Source: an uncultured Erythrobacter sp.
GTDB taxonomy: Bacteria > Pseudomonadota > Alphaproteobacteria > Sphingomonadales > Sphingomonadaceae
Length of the DNA stretch: 64,000 nucleotides
Direction: 5' to 3'
Assembly: GCA_947488325.1 (NCBI GenBank)
Contig: CANKYZ010000002.1
Location: 434,001-498,000, forward strand
The number at the start of each line of letters is the position of its first letter. Position 1 is the stretch's first letter. A program made the position numbers and the translations under genes. Shown here in pieces: positions 26,341-34,859 of the stretch. Below the pieces are notes generated by a model that saw only the letters and a list, made by a program, of their open reading frames with translations, made no database searches and was not told the DNA's origin.

Positions 26341-26847
26341 CTATTGGTCGGCGAATTCCTGAGAAATCACAAGTTTTGTATCGTCCCAACGCAAAACAGC
26401 CGCTTTAGTCACTGGGACCATGATCGTTTTCATCCCTTTTTCTGGCGGGGGATCGCGCTCAATTTCGATAATGTCAGTGGCGCCAAAATTTTCAACGGCG
26501 ATTGCCTTGCCGATCACATCGCCCGCTTCGGTTTCTGCGAGCAAACCGATCAAATCGCGGTGGTAATATTCGCCTTCGCCAAGTTCTGGCAACGCATCAC
26601 GCGGCACATTCAAGGCGGTCCCGCGCAGATTTTCTGCTGCGGCCCGGCCATCCACCTCGGCAAAACGCGCGACCGCGCCGCCCTTATTGTCAGAGCGGAG
26701 TTTTTTGAGCGTCAACGCGCCGTCATTAAAGCTCTTATGCTGGCGAAGCGCATCCAAGCCCTCCCCCAACAATTTTAGACGCACTTCGCCCGCCACGCCA
26801 TGCGCGCCGGTTACGGCAGCGAGAGTAATTTGCGGGTCGTCACTCAT
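26341..26847 (-). CDS. rimM: Ribosome maturation factor RimM
   Basis: The 168-residue protein assists 16S rRNA 3'-domain folding by binding S19. It starts MSDDPQITLAAVTGAHGVAGEVRLK (family GAHGVAGEVR motif) and has the central GTALNVPRDALPELGEGEYYHRDLIGL link to the PRC-barrel, ending in a hydrophobic strand. It is the second gene after rpsP; the intercistronic gap of 96 bases contains a long hairpin. The GRDP-like gene follows after 3 bases. Confidence 0.95.
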   Translation of the reverse strand: MSDDPQITLAAVTGAHGVAGEVRLKLLGEGLDALRQHKSFNDGALTLKKLRSDNKGGAVARFAEVDGRAAAENLRGTALNVPRDALPELGEGEYYHRDLIGLLAETEAGDVIGKAIAVENFGATDIIEIERDPPPEKGMKTIMVPVTKAAVLRWDDTKLVISQEFADQ

Positions 26848-26872
26848 GCGATCTGGCCAAAAATGCGCTCAC

Positions 26873-26927
26873 GCTGCGCTTGCCGAAGCTCCACCGACCA
26901 TTGCGGGGATACTTCGGCAGGCGCAGC
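26873..26927 (-). promoter_or_regulatory. 16-bp intercistronic hairpin between rpsP and rimM
   Basis: The arms 26873-26888 (GCTGCGCTTGCCGAAG) and 26912-26927 pair over 16 positions with one G-T wobble around a 23-base loop. On the transcript a U5 run lies about 8 bases after the stem, so partial termination or attenuation is plausible. Placement right after a highly expressed ribosomal gene and before low-level modification genes suits a level-setting role; this is inference. Confidence 0.65.
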
Positions 26928-26943
26928 ATAAGTGATCAGGCGA

Positions 26944-27450
26944 TTAGCCCTCAGCTTTGTCTTCGCCAGCTTCTTCAGCAGGAGCTTCTTCAGCGGGTGC
27001 TTCGGCAGCAGGCGCTTCTTCAACCGGAGCCTCCTCTTCAGCAGGCGCTGCTTTGGCAGCTTCAGCAGCGGCCTTTGCTTCTTCTTCAGCAGCCTTTGCA
27101 GCTTCTTCTGCGCCTTTAGCTTTTTCGGCCTTCTCTTCAGCGCGCTCATTGGCTTTTTCGCCGGGCTTCGCTTTGTTCGGGTTGTTGCGTGCGGTACGCT
27201 CCATGATGCCAGCCGCATCGAGGAAACGCAGGACACGGTCAGAAGGCTGTGCGCCAACGCCGAGCCAATAACGAATGCGATCTTCGATCAGCTTTACGCG
27301 GTTCTCATCATCCTTGGCGAGAAGTGGGTTATAGATGCCAAGCTGCTCAAGATACTTACCATCGCGCGGAGCACGCTCGTCCGCGGCCACGATGCGGTAG
27401 TAAGGACGCTTCTTTGCGCCACCGCGCGAAAGCCGGATTGAAATTGCCAT
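26944..27450 (-). CDS. rpsP: 30S ribosomal protein S16 with Ala/Glu-rich tail
   Basis: Residues 1-82 match S16 ([50 protein letters not shown]). The remainder, about 85 residues, is low complexity with Lys/Ala/Glu early and repeating EEAP units at the end ([12 protein letters not shown]). S16 is normally 80-90 residues; extended Ala/Glu tails occur in sphingomonads. It is preceded by an AAAGGTAATT site. The gene follows ffh by 51 bases and starts the ribosomal part of the operon. Confidence 0.96.
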   Translation of the reverse strand: MAISIRLSRGGAKKRPYYRIVAADERAPRDGKYLEQLGIYNPLLAKDDENRVKLIEDRIRYWLGVGAQPSDRVLRFLDAAGIMERTARNNPNKAKPGEKANERAEEKAEKAKGAEEAAKAAEEEAKAAAEAAKAAPAEEEAPVEEAPAAEAPAEEAPAEEAGEDKAEG

Positions 27451-27501
27451 TGTGAATTACCTTTCGAGTTTAAACATTTGAATTTGTGTTATTCTTGTTA
27501 G

Positions 27502-28989
27502 TTATTTCTTGCCCTTGGGACCGCCTAAGCCGGGGAGTCCTGGTGGTATTCCACCACCGGATCCACCCAGGCCGGGAAGACCGCCCATGCCGCCCATTCC
27601 ACCGGTAGGCATACCGCCACCGGGCGCGCCACCTCCGCCCGCTCCAAACATGGCGGCCAGGCTTTTCAGCCCGCCCATCTTCTTCAACTGCTTCATTGCG
27701 CGGCCCATTTCCTGATGCATCTTGAGCACCTTGTTGACCGATTGCACATCGGTACCGCTACCTGCCGCGACGCGCTTTTTGCGCTTGGCATTCATCAGGT
27801 TGGGATTGCTGCGTTCCTTCGCTGTCATCGAACCGATGATTGCGTCCATATGGACCAGCACTTTATCGTCCATGTTAGACGCCGCCATAGCTGCTTTGGC
27901 TTTCTTCATGCCCGGCATCATGCCTGCCAGCATGCCCAATCCACCCATATTCTGCATTTGCTTCAATTGCATACGCAAATCATTGAGGTCGAACTTTCCC
28001 TTTTCAAAGTTCTCTGCAAGCTTGGCCGCTTCATCTTCTTTGATCGTCGCAGCGGCTTTCTCAACCAAGCTGACGACATCGCCCATGCCGAGGATACGGT
28101 CGGCGACTGATCCCGGGCGGAATGGCTCAATTGCATCGAGCTTTTCGCCGGTACCCGCAAATTTGATCGGCTTGCCCGTAACAGCGCGCATCGAAAGCGC
28201 CGCGCCGCCTCGTGCATCGCCATCCATCCGGGTAAGCACTACGCCAGTAAGCGGGACTTCGCCCGAGAAACTCTGCGCGACATTCACCGCGTCTTGACCG
28301 GTGAGCGCATCCACCACCAGCAGCACTTCGGTCGGTGCCGACACGCTAGAGACGGCCTTCATTTCAGCCATCAAGGCTTCGTCGACATGCAGGCGGCCAG
28401 CAGTATCGAGCAGCAAAGTGTCAAAATTCTGGAGTCGCGCTGATTCCATCGCGCGCCGCGCAATGTCGACTGGCTGTTGGCCTGCCATGATCGGCAAGGT
28501 CGCAATATCGACCTGCTCACCCAACACAGCGAGCTGTTCCTGCGCTGCTGGGCGATTAACGTCGAGCGATGCCATCATGGTTTTCTTGCCATGCTTTTCG
28601 CGGATCAATTTGCCGAGTTTAGCAGTCGTCGTCGTTTTACCAGAGCCTTGAAGGCCGACCATCATAATGACGACCGGAGGTTTGGTTTCGAGGTTTAGGC
28701 CTTCTGTGCCCTCCTCACCTTCGTCGCCAGACAGCATCGCGACGAGTTCATCATGAACGATCTTGACGACTTGTTGGCCAGGCGTGATTGAGCGAAGGAC
28801 CTCAGAACCGATGGCTTTTTCGGTAACCGCATCGATGAAACGGCGGGCAACCGGAAGCGCCACGTCAGCTTCGAGCAATGCCACGCGCACTTCGCGCATT
28901 GCATCGCGCACGTCTTGTTCTTTGAGCGCGCCGCGCCCCTTCAGGCGATCGAAGACCCCGCCAAGGCGGTCGGACAGATTGTCAAACAT
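27502..28989 (-). CDS. ffh: Signal recognition particle protein
   Basis: The 495-residue GTPase binds 4.5S RNA and signal sequences of nascent membrane proteins. Start MFDNLSDRLGGVFDRL; N domain to about residue 85; P-loop GLQGSGKTTT near 110; further G motifs DVNRPAA, DTAGRL and TRMDGDARGG; then the Met-rich M domain with NPNLMNAKRKKRVAAGSG, the RNA-binding segment. The C-terminus is Gly/Met/Pro-rich (GGGMPTGGMGGMGG). ATG 28989 is preceded by GAGGAG at a normal distance; a TTG three codons upstream would leave almost no spacing. Together with rpsP it forms the common ffh-rpsP arrangement. Confidence 0.97.
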   Translation of the reverse strand: MFDNLSDRLGGVFDRLKGRGALKEQDVRDAMREVRVALLEADVALPVARRFIDAVTEKAIGSEVLRSITPGQQVVKIVHDELVAMLSGDEGEEGTEGLNLETKPPVVIMMVGLQGSGKTTTTAKLGKLIREKHGKKTMMASLDVNRPAAQEQLAVLGEQVDIATLPIMAGQQPVDIARRAMESARLQNFDTLLLDTAGRLHVDEALMAEMKAVSSVSAPTEVLLVVDALTGQDAVNVAQSFSGEVPLTGVVLTRMDGDARGGAALSMRAVTGKPIKFAGTGEKLDAIEPFRPGSVADRILGMGDVVSLVEKAAATIKEDEAAKLAENFEKGKFDLNDLRMQLKQMQNMGGLGMLAGMMPGMKKAKAAMAASNMDDKVLVHMDAIIGSMTAKERSNPNLMNAKRKKRVAAGSGTDVQSVNKVLKMHQEMGRAMKQLKKMGGLKSLAAMFGAGGGGAPGGGMPTGGMGGMGGLPGLGGSGGGIPPGLPGLGGPKGKK

Positions 28990-29040
28990 CGTCTTCAAAC
29001 TCCTCGCTTAGGCTATCGCCTGCGCCTTCATTGTCTGGTT

Positions 29041-29082
29041 GCATCCCGAACCGAAAAGTGGTGTCCACTTTTTCCGGAAAAC
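29041..29082. repeat. Extragenic palindromic element upstream of ffh
   Basis: A near-perfect palindrome: left arm CCGAAAAGTGG (29051-29061), a TGT loop, right arm CCACTTTTTCCGG (29065-29077), then an overlapping 12-base palindrome TTTTCCGGAAAA. From memory, closely similar AAAAGTGGACACC-type elements recur between genes in many alphaproteobacteria. It sits between tRNA-Ala and ffh. Only one copy was noticed in this window. Confidence 0.55.
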
Positions 29083-29191
29083 TCCCTCACCGGGTATAGG
29101 CCCGACTTAACGCGAAAAACGCCGGCGAACGAAACCTCGTTGGCCAGCGTTGCGGATGTCCTTTGCAGATACCCGACTAAATATATTTCGA

Positions 29192-29267
29192 TGGTGGAGC
29201 CTAGCGGGATCGAACCGCTGACCTCAACACTGCCAGTGTTGCGCTCTCCCAGCTGAGCTAAGGCCCC
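29192..29267 (-). tRNA. tRNA-Ala(GGC)
   Basis: The minus strand folds as a standard 76-base cloverleaf: acceptor GGGGCCT pairing with AGGCTCC, D-loop TTAGCTCAGCTGGGAGAGC, anticodon stem CAACA/TGTTG with loop CTGGCAG (anticodon GGC, reading GCC Ala), T-loop GGTTCGATCC, and an encoded CCA at 29192-29194. It is located 200 bases upstream of ffh on the same strand. Confidence 0.96.
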
Positions 29268-29442
29268 ATATCATCGATTTCGACCGTATCAAAGATAAGG
29301 TCTGCCCTCACATTCGCAAGGAAGCAGCGCCCTATGGCCGCTCCCCGCGAAAGGCAAGAATTTTTTGGTTAGTCCACAGCGACGCGATCTATAGGTCGCA
29401 TAAGTGTGGAGGTCGCAGCCCCGGATGGGACCGCGCAACCAA

Positions 29443-29802
29443 TTACGTTTCCGGATTGCCTTCGTCGTCGCCCTTGCCCTTAACTACGCCAAGGTCATCG
29501 TCGCCGCCGAGATCGACATCGTTATCGGGCGAATCATCTTCATCGTCGATGTTTTCGATGCCTTTAAGTTCATCATCTTCATCATCGTCGACGTCACCGC
29601 CAAGATCGCTGTCTGGCTCGGCGTCAGCCTTCTTCTTATCATCAGGTTGGAACGGAATTGGCTGTTTGGATTTCAGCACGGGTTCTGGAGTCCATTCTTC
29701 ACCGCATTCAATGCAGGTGACAGGATCGTCCTTACCGAGATCGTAGAAGCGTTCTCCGCATTTAGGGCAAGAACGCTTGGTGCCCCATTCTGGCTTCGCC
29801 AT
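29443..29802 (-). CDS. TIGR02300 (FYDLN-acid) family protein
   Basis: A 119-residue protein beginning MAKPEWGTKRSCPKCGERFYDLGKD, with Cys pairs CPKC and CIEC that form a small zinc ribbon, and an extremely acidic second half (runs such as DVDDDEDDE). The FYDLN motif plus acid tail defines TIGR02300, a family largely restricted to Alphaproteobacteria with unknown function. AAGGA lies 12 bases before the ATG at 29802; longer in-frame starts lack the family sequence. It is convergent with nothing and divergent from aroA. Confidence 0.92.
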   Translation of the reverse strand: MAKPEWGTKRSCPKCGERFYDLGKDDPVTCIECGEEWTPEPVLKSKQPIPFQPDDKKKADAEPDSDLGGDVDDDEDDELKGIENIDDEDDSPDNDVDLGGDDDLGVVKGKGDDEGNPET

Positions 29803-29976
29803 TCGAAAAAATCCTTGAGCTTGGTCCGCCATCGCGGCGAGCGCTGAAAGTTGATTGTTAGTGGGACCGGATGTTGCTGGAATCAAGTGCCGATCCCCAG
29901 CGCCGATTCCAGTATGAATCCGAATTGGGGCGCGCCTTGCCATAGGGTCAACGCGCTGTCAAAGACCGGCGTTGAA

Positions 29977-31293
29977 ATGGCCAAACAAACCTTCTCCCGT
30001 AGTCCCGCTCTTCGCGGCCAGATTCGCGTTCCCGGCGACAAGTCGATCAGTCACCGTTCGCTGATGTTTGCGGGTCTTGCTGTGGGTGAAAGCCGCATCA
30101 CAGGCCTGTTAGAAGGCGAAGACGTGCTCGCCACCGCAGCGGCCATGCGTCAGCTCGGCGCAGATATTGTCCGCGACGATGATGGCACATGGCGAGTCCA
30201 TGGCGCAGGACTCGGCAGCTTGGTTGAACCGAAACAGGCGCTCGACATGGGCAATTCCGGTACATCGACGCGGTTGATGATGGGCCTGCTCGCCAGCCAT
30301 GGCTTCAGCGCGACTTTTATCGGCGATGCCAGCCTTTCGGGCCGCCCAATGAAACGCGTGATCGAACCACTCAGCCAGATGGGCGCCAGTTTTGAAGCGT
30401 CATCCGGGGGTACCCTGCCCCTGATGCTACGCGGTGCATCGTCCGCTGTGCCGATCACCTACCGCCTGCCCGTGGCAAGCGCGCAAGTAAAAAGCGCGGT
30501 GTTGCTTGCGGGCCTCAATACGCCCGGCATCACACGAGTAATTGAGCCTATCGTTACACGCGATCACACAGAGCGGATGTTGGCCGGTTTTGGCGCGACA
30601 TTGGAAATTGGCGAAGAGAATGGAGAGCGTGTCATCGCAATCCACGGTGAGGCTAACCTAACGCCGCAAGACGTGGTTGTGCCTGGAGATCCGTCTTCAG
30701 CGGCATTCTTCATTGTCGCTGCTTTGCTGGTGCCCGGAAGCGATCTGGTTATTGAGAATGTCGGATTGAATGCGACACGCGCTGGCATCGTCACCGTGCT
30801 GCGCCAGATGGGCGGTCAGATCGAAGAGCTAAACCGGCGCGAAGTTGGCGGAGAGCCGGTTGCGGATCTACGCATAAAGCATTCCGTTCTGTTTGGCATC
30901 GACGTTGATCCTGCCATCGTTCCCAGCATGGTTGATGAGTTCCCCGTACTGTTCGTTGCTGCAGCTCTGGCCAAGGGCACAACGCACACCAGAGGTCTCG
31001 AAGAACTGCGCGTCAAAGAAAGCGACCGAATTACGACCATGGCGAATGCGTTGACGTCAGTCGGTGCAAATGTCGAAGAGCATGAAGACGGCCTCACCAT
31101 TCACGGTAACGGCGGCGACCTGTTGCGCGGAACGGCAAACGCTCGCGTCAAAACCCATCTCGATCACCGAATAGCCATGGCCATGGCGGTAGCCGGACTG
31201 GTTAGCCGAGACGGAGTAAGCGTGGACGACACCGCCCCGATTGCGACGAGCTTTCCAACCTTTATGGACTTGCTAGCCGGGGCTACTTCGTGA
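29977..31293 (+). CDS. aroA: 3-phosphoshikimate 1-carboxyvinyltransferase (EPSP synthase)
   Basis: The 438-residue enzyme joins phosphoenolpyruvate to shikimate 3-phosphate. Landmarks: RVPGDKSISHRSL near residue 17, LDMGNSGTSTRL near 92, VPGDPSSAAFF near 245, LRVKESDRI near 350, HLDHRIAMAMAVAG near 395. The N-terminal GNSGTS sequence with the R/L context resembles class II-like AroA of alphaproteobacteria. The start ATG at 29977 was chosen by match to the family rather than upstream codons. It overlaps the next small membrane gene by 4 bases; cmk follows that. Confidence 0.96.
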   Translation: MAKQTFSRSPALRGQIRVPGDKSISHRSLMFAGLAVGESRITGLLEGEDVLATAAAMRQLGADIVRDDDGTWRVHGAGLGSLVEPKQALDMGNSGTSTRLMMGLLASHGFSATFIGDASLSGRPMKRVIEPLSQMGASFEASSGGTLPLMLRGASSAVPITYRLPVASAQVKSAVLLAGLNTPGITRVIEPIVTRDHTERMLAGFGATLEIGEENGERVIAIHGEANLTPQDVVVPGDPSSAAFFIVAALLVPGSDLVIENVGLNATRAGIVTVLRQMGGQIEELNRREVGGEPVADLRIKHSVLFGIDVDPAIVPSMVDEFPVLFVAAALAKGTTHTRGLEELRVKESDRITTMANALTSVGANVEEHEDGLTIHGNGGDLLRGTANARVKTHLDHRIAMAMAVAGLVSRDGVSVDDTAPIATSFPTFMDLLAGATS

Positions 31294-31556
31294 CCGGAAC
31301 TCCACTCGACACATACAGCCTCATCGGTTTCATCGGCACGGCCTGCATTATCGGCGCCTATGCCTATCTGACGGTCAAAGACGAACCGAACCCCTACATC
31401 TTACACGGCACCAACCTGGCCGGCGCAGCGTTGCTGACAATCAGCTTGGTGGTCCACACCAACTGGCCTAGCCTCGTGCTAGAAGGGTTCTGGGCGGCGA
31501 TTGCGATATTTGGGCTTTGGAAAGCGCTCAAAGCCAAAAAAAGCACTGCGCAATGA
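31290..31556 (+). CDS. Small membrane protein (CBU_0592-like)
   Basis: An 88-residue protein with three hydrophobic helices (about 8-28, 38-57 and 60-78), GTG start overlapping the aroA stop by 4 bases and stop overlapping the cmk ATG by 4. The segment GFIGTACIIGAYAYLTV resembles CBU_0592-type small membrane proteins. Function unknown. Overlaps on both sides show that it is translated as part of aroA-X-cmk. Confidence 0.75.
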   Translation: MTGTPLDTYSLIGFIGTACIIGAYAYLTVKDEPNPYILHGTNLAGAALLTISLVVHTNWPSLVLEGFWAAIAIFGLWKALKAKKSTAQ

Positions 31557-32191
31557 TCATAGCCGTCGATGGCCCCACCGCCTCAGGTAAAGGCACAATT
31601 GCGAAACGGATCGCAGAGCATTTTGGCATGGCCCATCTCGATACCGGGCTGCTTTACCGCGCCGTGGGGCGGCAGGTCGCGCTGAATGAAGGTGATCCAG
31701 ATGACCCGCAAGACGCGCTGGCCGCGTGCGACTTTCCCGATGAATTGATGCAGGATGACATTTTGCGCAGCGAGGAGACGGGCGGGCTTGCAAGCCGAGT
31801 TTCGGTACATCCGGATGTGCGTCAGGCCCTGCTCGAACGTCAACGCGCCTTTGCGCAGCAACCCGGCGGCGCAGTGCTAGATGGTCGCGATATCGGAACG
31901 GTCATTGCCCCTGATGCCAACGTTAAACTGTTCATCACCGCCAGCGTTCAAGAACGCGCGCGGCGGCGCTGGCTGGAGATGGTCGAAAAACAGATCGACG
32001 ACGAGGAAGAAATCCCGCTTTCCGAGATTGAGAAAGACGTGGTGAACCGCGACGCGCGCGACATCAATCGCAAGGACGCTCCTTTAAAAGCAGCAAAAGA
32101 TGCATTCATTATCGACACGACCAGTTTTGATCGTGAGGCTGCATTCGATATGGTGCTCGATGTGGTCAAACAGGCGTTGGAGGTTGACTAG
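31553..32191 (+). CDS. cmk: Cytidylate kinase
   Basis: The 212-residue kinase phosphorylates CMP/dCMP. The P-loop GPTASGKGT is at residues 7-15, followed by HLDTGLLYRAVGR, the CMP-binding LDGRDIGTVIAPDA near 105-118, and the LID-type RDARDINRKDAPL. The length is slightly short but normal for alphaproteobacteria. It belongs to the widely conserved aroA-cmk-rpsA order; here an antisense lipoprotein gene separates it from rpsA. Confidence 0.96.
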   Translation: MIIAVDGPTASGKGTIAKRIAEHFGMAHLDTGLLYRAVGRQVALNEGDPDDPQDALAACDFPDELMQDDILRSEETGGLASRVSVHPDVRQALLERQRAFAQQPGGAVLDGRDIGTVIAPDANVKLFITASVQERARRRWLEMVEKQIDDEEEIPLSEIEKDVVNRDARDINRKDAPLKAAKDAFIIDTTSFDREAAFDMVLDVVKQALEVD

Positions 32192-32227
32192 CGAGAGAAC
32201 TTAATCCCAGACCGCACACGGTCGAAA

Positions 32228-32800
32228 TCAACTGCCCCAATCGCTGCCTGAAGCCTCTGCGCGATCCCAATCTGATGACGGGGAATAGGCCGAATCCGTC
32301 GCAGCTTCTTGCGCCGCGCGAGCCTCACGGCTAATTTCGCCAATATTGTCGATCGCAACTGCACTGGTGCGCTTTGCCACCATAGCTGAGTCAATCGGCT
32401 TGTCGTAAAGCACGGCGATCACAAATTCATCAACCTGCATTTCCAGAATTTCGCTCATGGTGTTTTCCAAAGCATCGTCCGTTTTCGAACAAACCGGTGT
32501 GACCCGCGTCCATTCTTCATCAATCGCTTCGACTTGTGCTTCGCAAAGCCGCGTGCTCCCAGTGCCATTCACGGAAGGAAGGCGGACCTTAATGATGTCG
32601 CCGCTGCGGCTGGTTGCGCGGATAGCGCGCATGTCACCGCTGCCATATTGGAACTGCTTTTCCGCATTGGCGAGCTTTGCGACGACCGCGTCTTTTGGCA
32701 TCAAATAAGAATTGGGTCCGTGCCCGCCGCATGCTACGGTGACCGATGCCCCGGCCAACACGAGTGCAATTGAACTCACTTTCTTTGATACGGCGCGCAT
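32228..32800 (-). CDS. Hypothetical lipoprotein, antisense between cmk and rpsA
   Basis: A 190-residue protein with a lipoprotein signal (IALVLAGASVTVAC, Cys24) and a small domain containing two Cys (STRLCEAQV and TPVCSK). The C-terminal 35 residues are Ser/Ala/Asp-rich and probably disordered. No family recognised. It is convergent with cmk and divergent from rpsA, so it breaks the usual cmk-rpsA adjacency. Confidence 0.72.
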   Translation of the reverse strand: MRAVSKKVSSIALVLAGASVTVACGGHGPNSYLMPKDAVVAKLANAEKQFQYGSGDMRAIRATSRSGDIIKVRLPSVNGTGSTRLCEAQVEAIDEEWTRVTPVCSKTDDALENTMSEILEMQVDEFVIAVLYDKPIDSAMVAKRTSAVAIDNIGEISREARAAQEAATDSAYSPSSDWDRAEASGSDWGS

Positions 32801-33149
32801 TTTGGTCCTCTCTAATAGTCAGCAGCGTAAATCCATGAAAGGGGCTCTAGTGGATCAAGGTTAGGAAATCCTTGCCCCACGAACAAAGGCAACACGCGAA
32901 GGCCGTGCCTCCCACCCGTTCGCCTCAATTCCCTTGCTTTTCTGCCATTCTTAACCTAGGCGCGCGTCCGTTCTCACAATCTATGGGATTGATGGAACCT
33001 TCGCACTCGCATTCGGCAGTGCGGAGACGACGGCCTCTTGCCCTGCTAGCCCTCGCAATAGTGCAAGGGAGGCAGATTAAGACCCCGGAATGAGCGAAGA
33101 CTCAAAACTGGTGGCCGGTAGCAAAACGACACAGGAAACGCCTGAACTT
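32801..33149. other. Intergenic region holding the rpsA promoter and leader
   Basis: About 350 bases without a supported gene. It must contain the rpsA promoter and 5' leader and the promoter of the antisense lipoprotein gene. An AAGGGAGG stretch at about 33062-33069 is too far from either candidate rpsA start to act as its ribosome binding site. No convincing -35/-10 pair, terminator or riboswitch was recognised. Confidence 0.4.
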
Positions 33150-34859
33150 ATGGCAACTGCACCAAATCCAACGCGCGACGATTTCGAAGCGCTTCTTAAC
33201 GAACAACTCGGCGGCGCCGACAGCGGAGGCTTTGAAGGCCGCGTTGTAAAGGGCACCATTACCGCAATTGAAGCCGGTAGCGCCGTTATCGATGTGGGCC
33301 TCAAAAGCGAAGGCCGCGTCAGTCTCAAAGAATTTGCACGCGGCGATGACGATCACGGCCTTAGCGTCGGTGACGAAGTCGAAGTTTATGTCGACCGCGT
33401 AGAAAACTCCGATGGCGAAGCCATGTTGAGCCGCGACCGCGCCCGCCGCGAAGCTGCTTGGGACAAACTCGAAAGCGAGTTTGGCGAAGGCAAACGCGTC
33501 GAAGGCCGTATCTTTGGCCGCGTCAAAGGCGGCTTTACGGTCGACCTCGACGGTGCCGTGGCCTTCCTGCCTGGATCACAAGTCGATATCCGCCCTGTGC
33601 GCGACGTCACTCCTCTGATGGAGGTTCCTCAGCCATTCCAGATCCTCAAAATGGATCGCCGCCGCGGCAATATCGTGGTTTCACGCCGTGCCGTTCTCGA
33701 AGAGACTCGTGCGGAACAACGCAGCGAACTGATCGACAAACTGGCTGAAGGTCAGGTTATCGAAGGCGTTGTGAAGAACATCACCGATTACGGTGCGTTT
33801 GTGGACCTTGGCGGTATCGACGGCCTGCTCCACGTCACCGACATGAGCTACAAGCGGGTGAACCACCCCAGCGAGATTATCGAAATCGGTCAGACCGTTA
33901 CCGTGCAGATCGTGCGTATCAACGCCGAGACACAGCGTATCAGCCTTGGCATGAAGCAACTTGAAAGCGATCCTTGGGATGGCGTTGCTGCGAAATACCC
34001 GGTTGACATGAAGCTGTCTGGTCACGTCACAAACATCACCGAATATGGTGCATTTGTGGAGTTGGAAGCAGGCATCGAAGGCCTTGTCCACGTCTCCGAA
34101 ATGAGCTGGACCAAGAAGAACGTCCATCCGGGCAAGATCGTCAGCACTTCGCAAGAAGTCGACGTGATCGTCCTGGAAGTCGACAGCGAAAAACGTCGTA
34201 TTTCGCTTGGCCTCAAGCAGGCTCAGCGCAATCCATGGGACGAATTTGCAGAGAAGTTCCCAGTGGGTGCCGAAGTTGCTGGCGAAGTCAAAAACGCCAC
34301 CGAATTCGGTCTGTTCATCGGTCTCGACGGCGATGTCGATGGTATGGTCCACATGTCCGATATTGCATGGGGGATTTCGGGCGAAGACGCTCTGGCACTC
34401 CACCGCAAGGGTGAAGAAGTCAAAGCCGTTGTTCTCGATGTTGACGTTGAAAAAGAACGCATCAGCCTTGGCATGAAGCAACTTGAAAAAGGTGCTCCAA
34501 CCGAAGCGGGTGCCGCAGCAGCTGGCTCGCTTCGCAAGAACCAGACTGTTACAGTCACCGTTCTTGAAGTGCGCGATGGCGGTCTTGAAGTGCAAGTCGG
34601 CGACGACGGCGCAACGGGCTTCATCAAGCGTTCGGACCTTGGCCGCGACCGCGACGAGCAACGCCCAGATCGTTTCCAGGTTGGAAGCAAGATCGATGCG
34701 ATGGTCATCGGTTTCGACCGTTCAAAAAAACCAAACTTCTCGATCAAGGCGCGTCAAATCGCCGAAGAGAAAGAAGCAGTGCAGCAGTTCGGTTCGTCCG
34801 ACAGCGGCGCATCGCTTGGCGACATCTTGGGCGAAGCGCTCAAGAAGAACGACGACTGA
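33150..34859 (+). CDS. rpsA: 30S ribosomal protein S1
   Basis: A protein of about 569 residues with six S1/OB-fold repeats; repeats 3-5 are most obvious through the recurring ITDYGAFVDLGGIDGLLHVTDMS-type blocks (here in shorter variants) and LGMKQLE. S1 brings mRNA to the 30S subunit. The start MATAPNPTRDDFEALL at 33150 was chosen because it matches the usual alphaproteobacterial N-terminus; the in-frame ATG at 33090 would add 20 polar residues and has no good ribosome binding site. An intrinsic terminator follows 126 bases after the stop. Confidence 0.95.
   Translation: MATAPNPTRDDFEALLNEQLGGADSGGFEGRVVKGTITAIEAGSAVIDVGLKSEGRVSLKEFARGDDDHGLSVGDEVEVYVDRVENSDGEAMLSRDRARREAAWDKLESEFGEGKRVEGRIFGRVKGGFTVDLDGAVAFLPGSQVDIRPVRDVTPLMEVPQPFQILKMDRRRGNIVVSRRAVLEETRAEQRSELIDKLAEGQVIEGVVKNITDYGAFVDLGGIDGLLHVTDMSYKRVNHPSEIIEIGQTVTVQIVRINAETQRISLGMKQLESDPWDGVAAKYPVDMKLSGHVTNITEYGAFVELEAGIEGLVHVSEMSWTKKNVHPGKIVSTSQEVDVIVLEVDSEKRRISLGLKQAQRNPWDEFAEKFPVGAEVAGEVKNATEFGLFIGLDGDVDGMVHMSDIAWGISGEDALALHRKGEEVKAVVLDVDVEKERISLGMKQLEKGAPTEAGAAAAGSLRKNQTVTVTVLEVRDGGLEVQVGDDGATGFIKRSDLGRDRDEQRPDRFQVGSKIDAMVIGFDRSKKPNFSIKARQIAEEKEAVQQFGSSDSGASLGDILGEALKKNDD

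Noticed and set aside
26957..27271. Ser/Ala-rich frame opposite the S16 tail
   Set aside because: Low-complexity complement of GAA/GCA codons; no independent coding evidence.
29268..29442. Second RNA gene next to tRNA-Ala
   Set aside because: No cloverleaf or SRP-RNA-like fold was found in the interval.
33681..34661. Long open frame antisense to rpsA (326 codons)
   Set aside because: It mirrors the repetitive S1 repeats, has no ribosome binding site or family match, and rpsA is certain.
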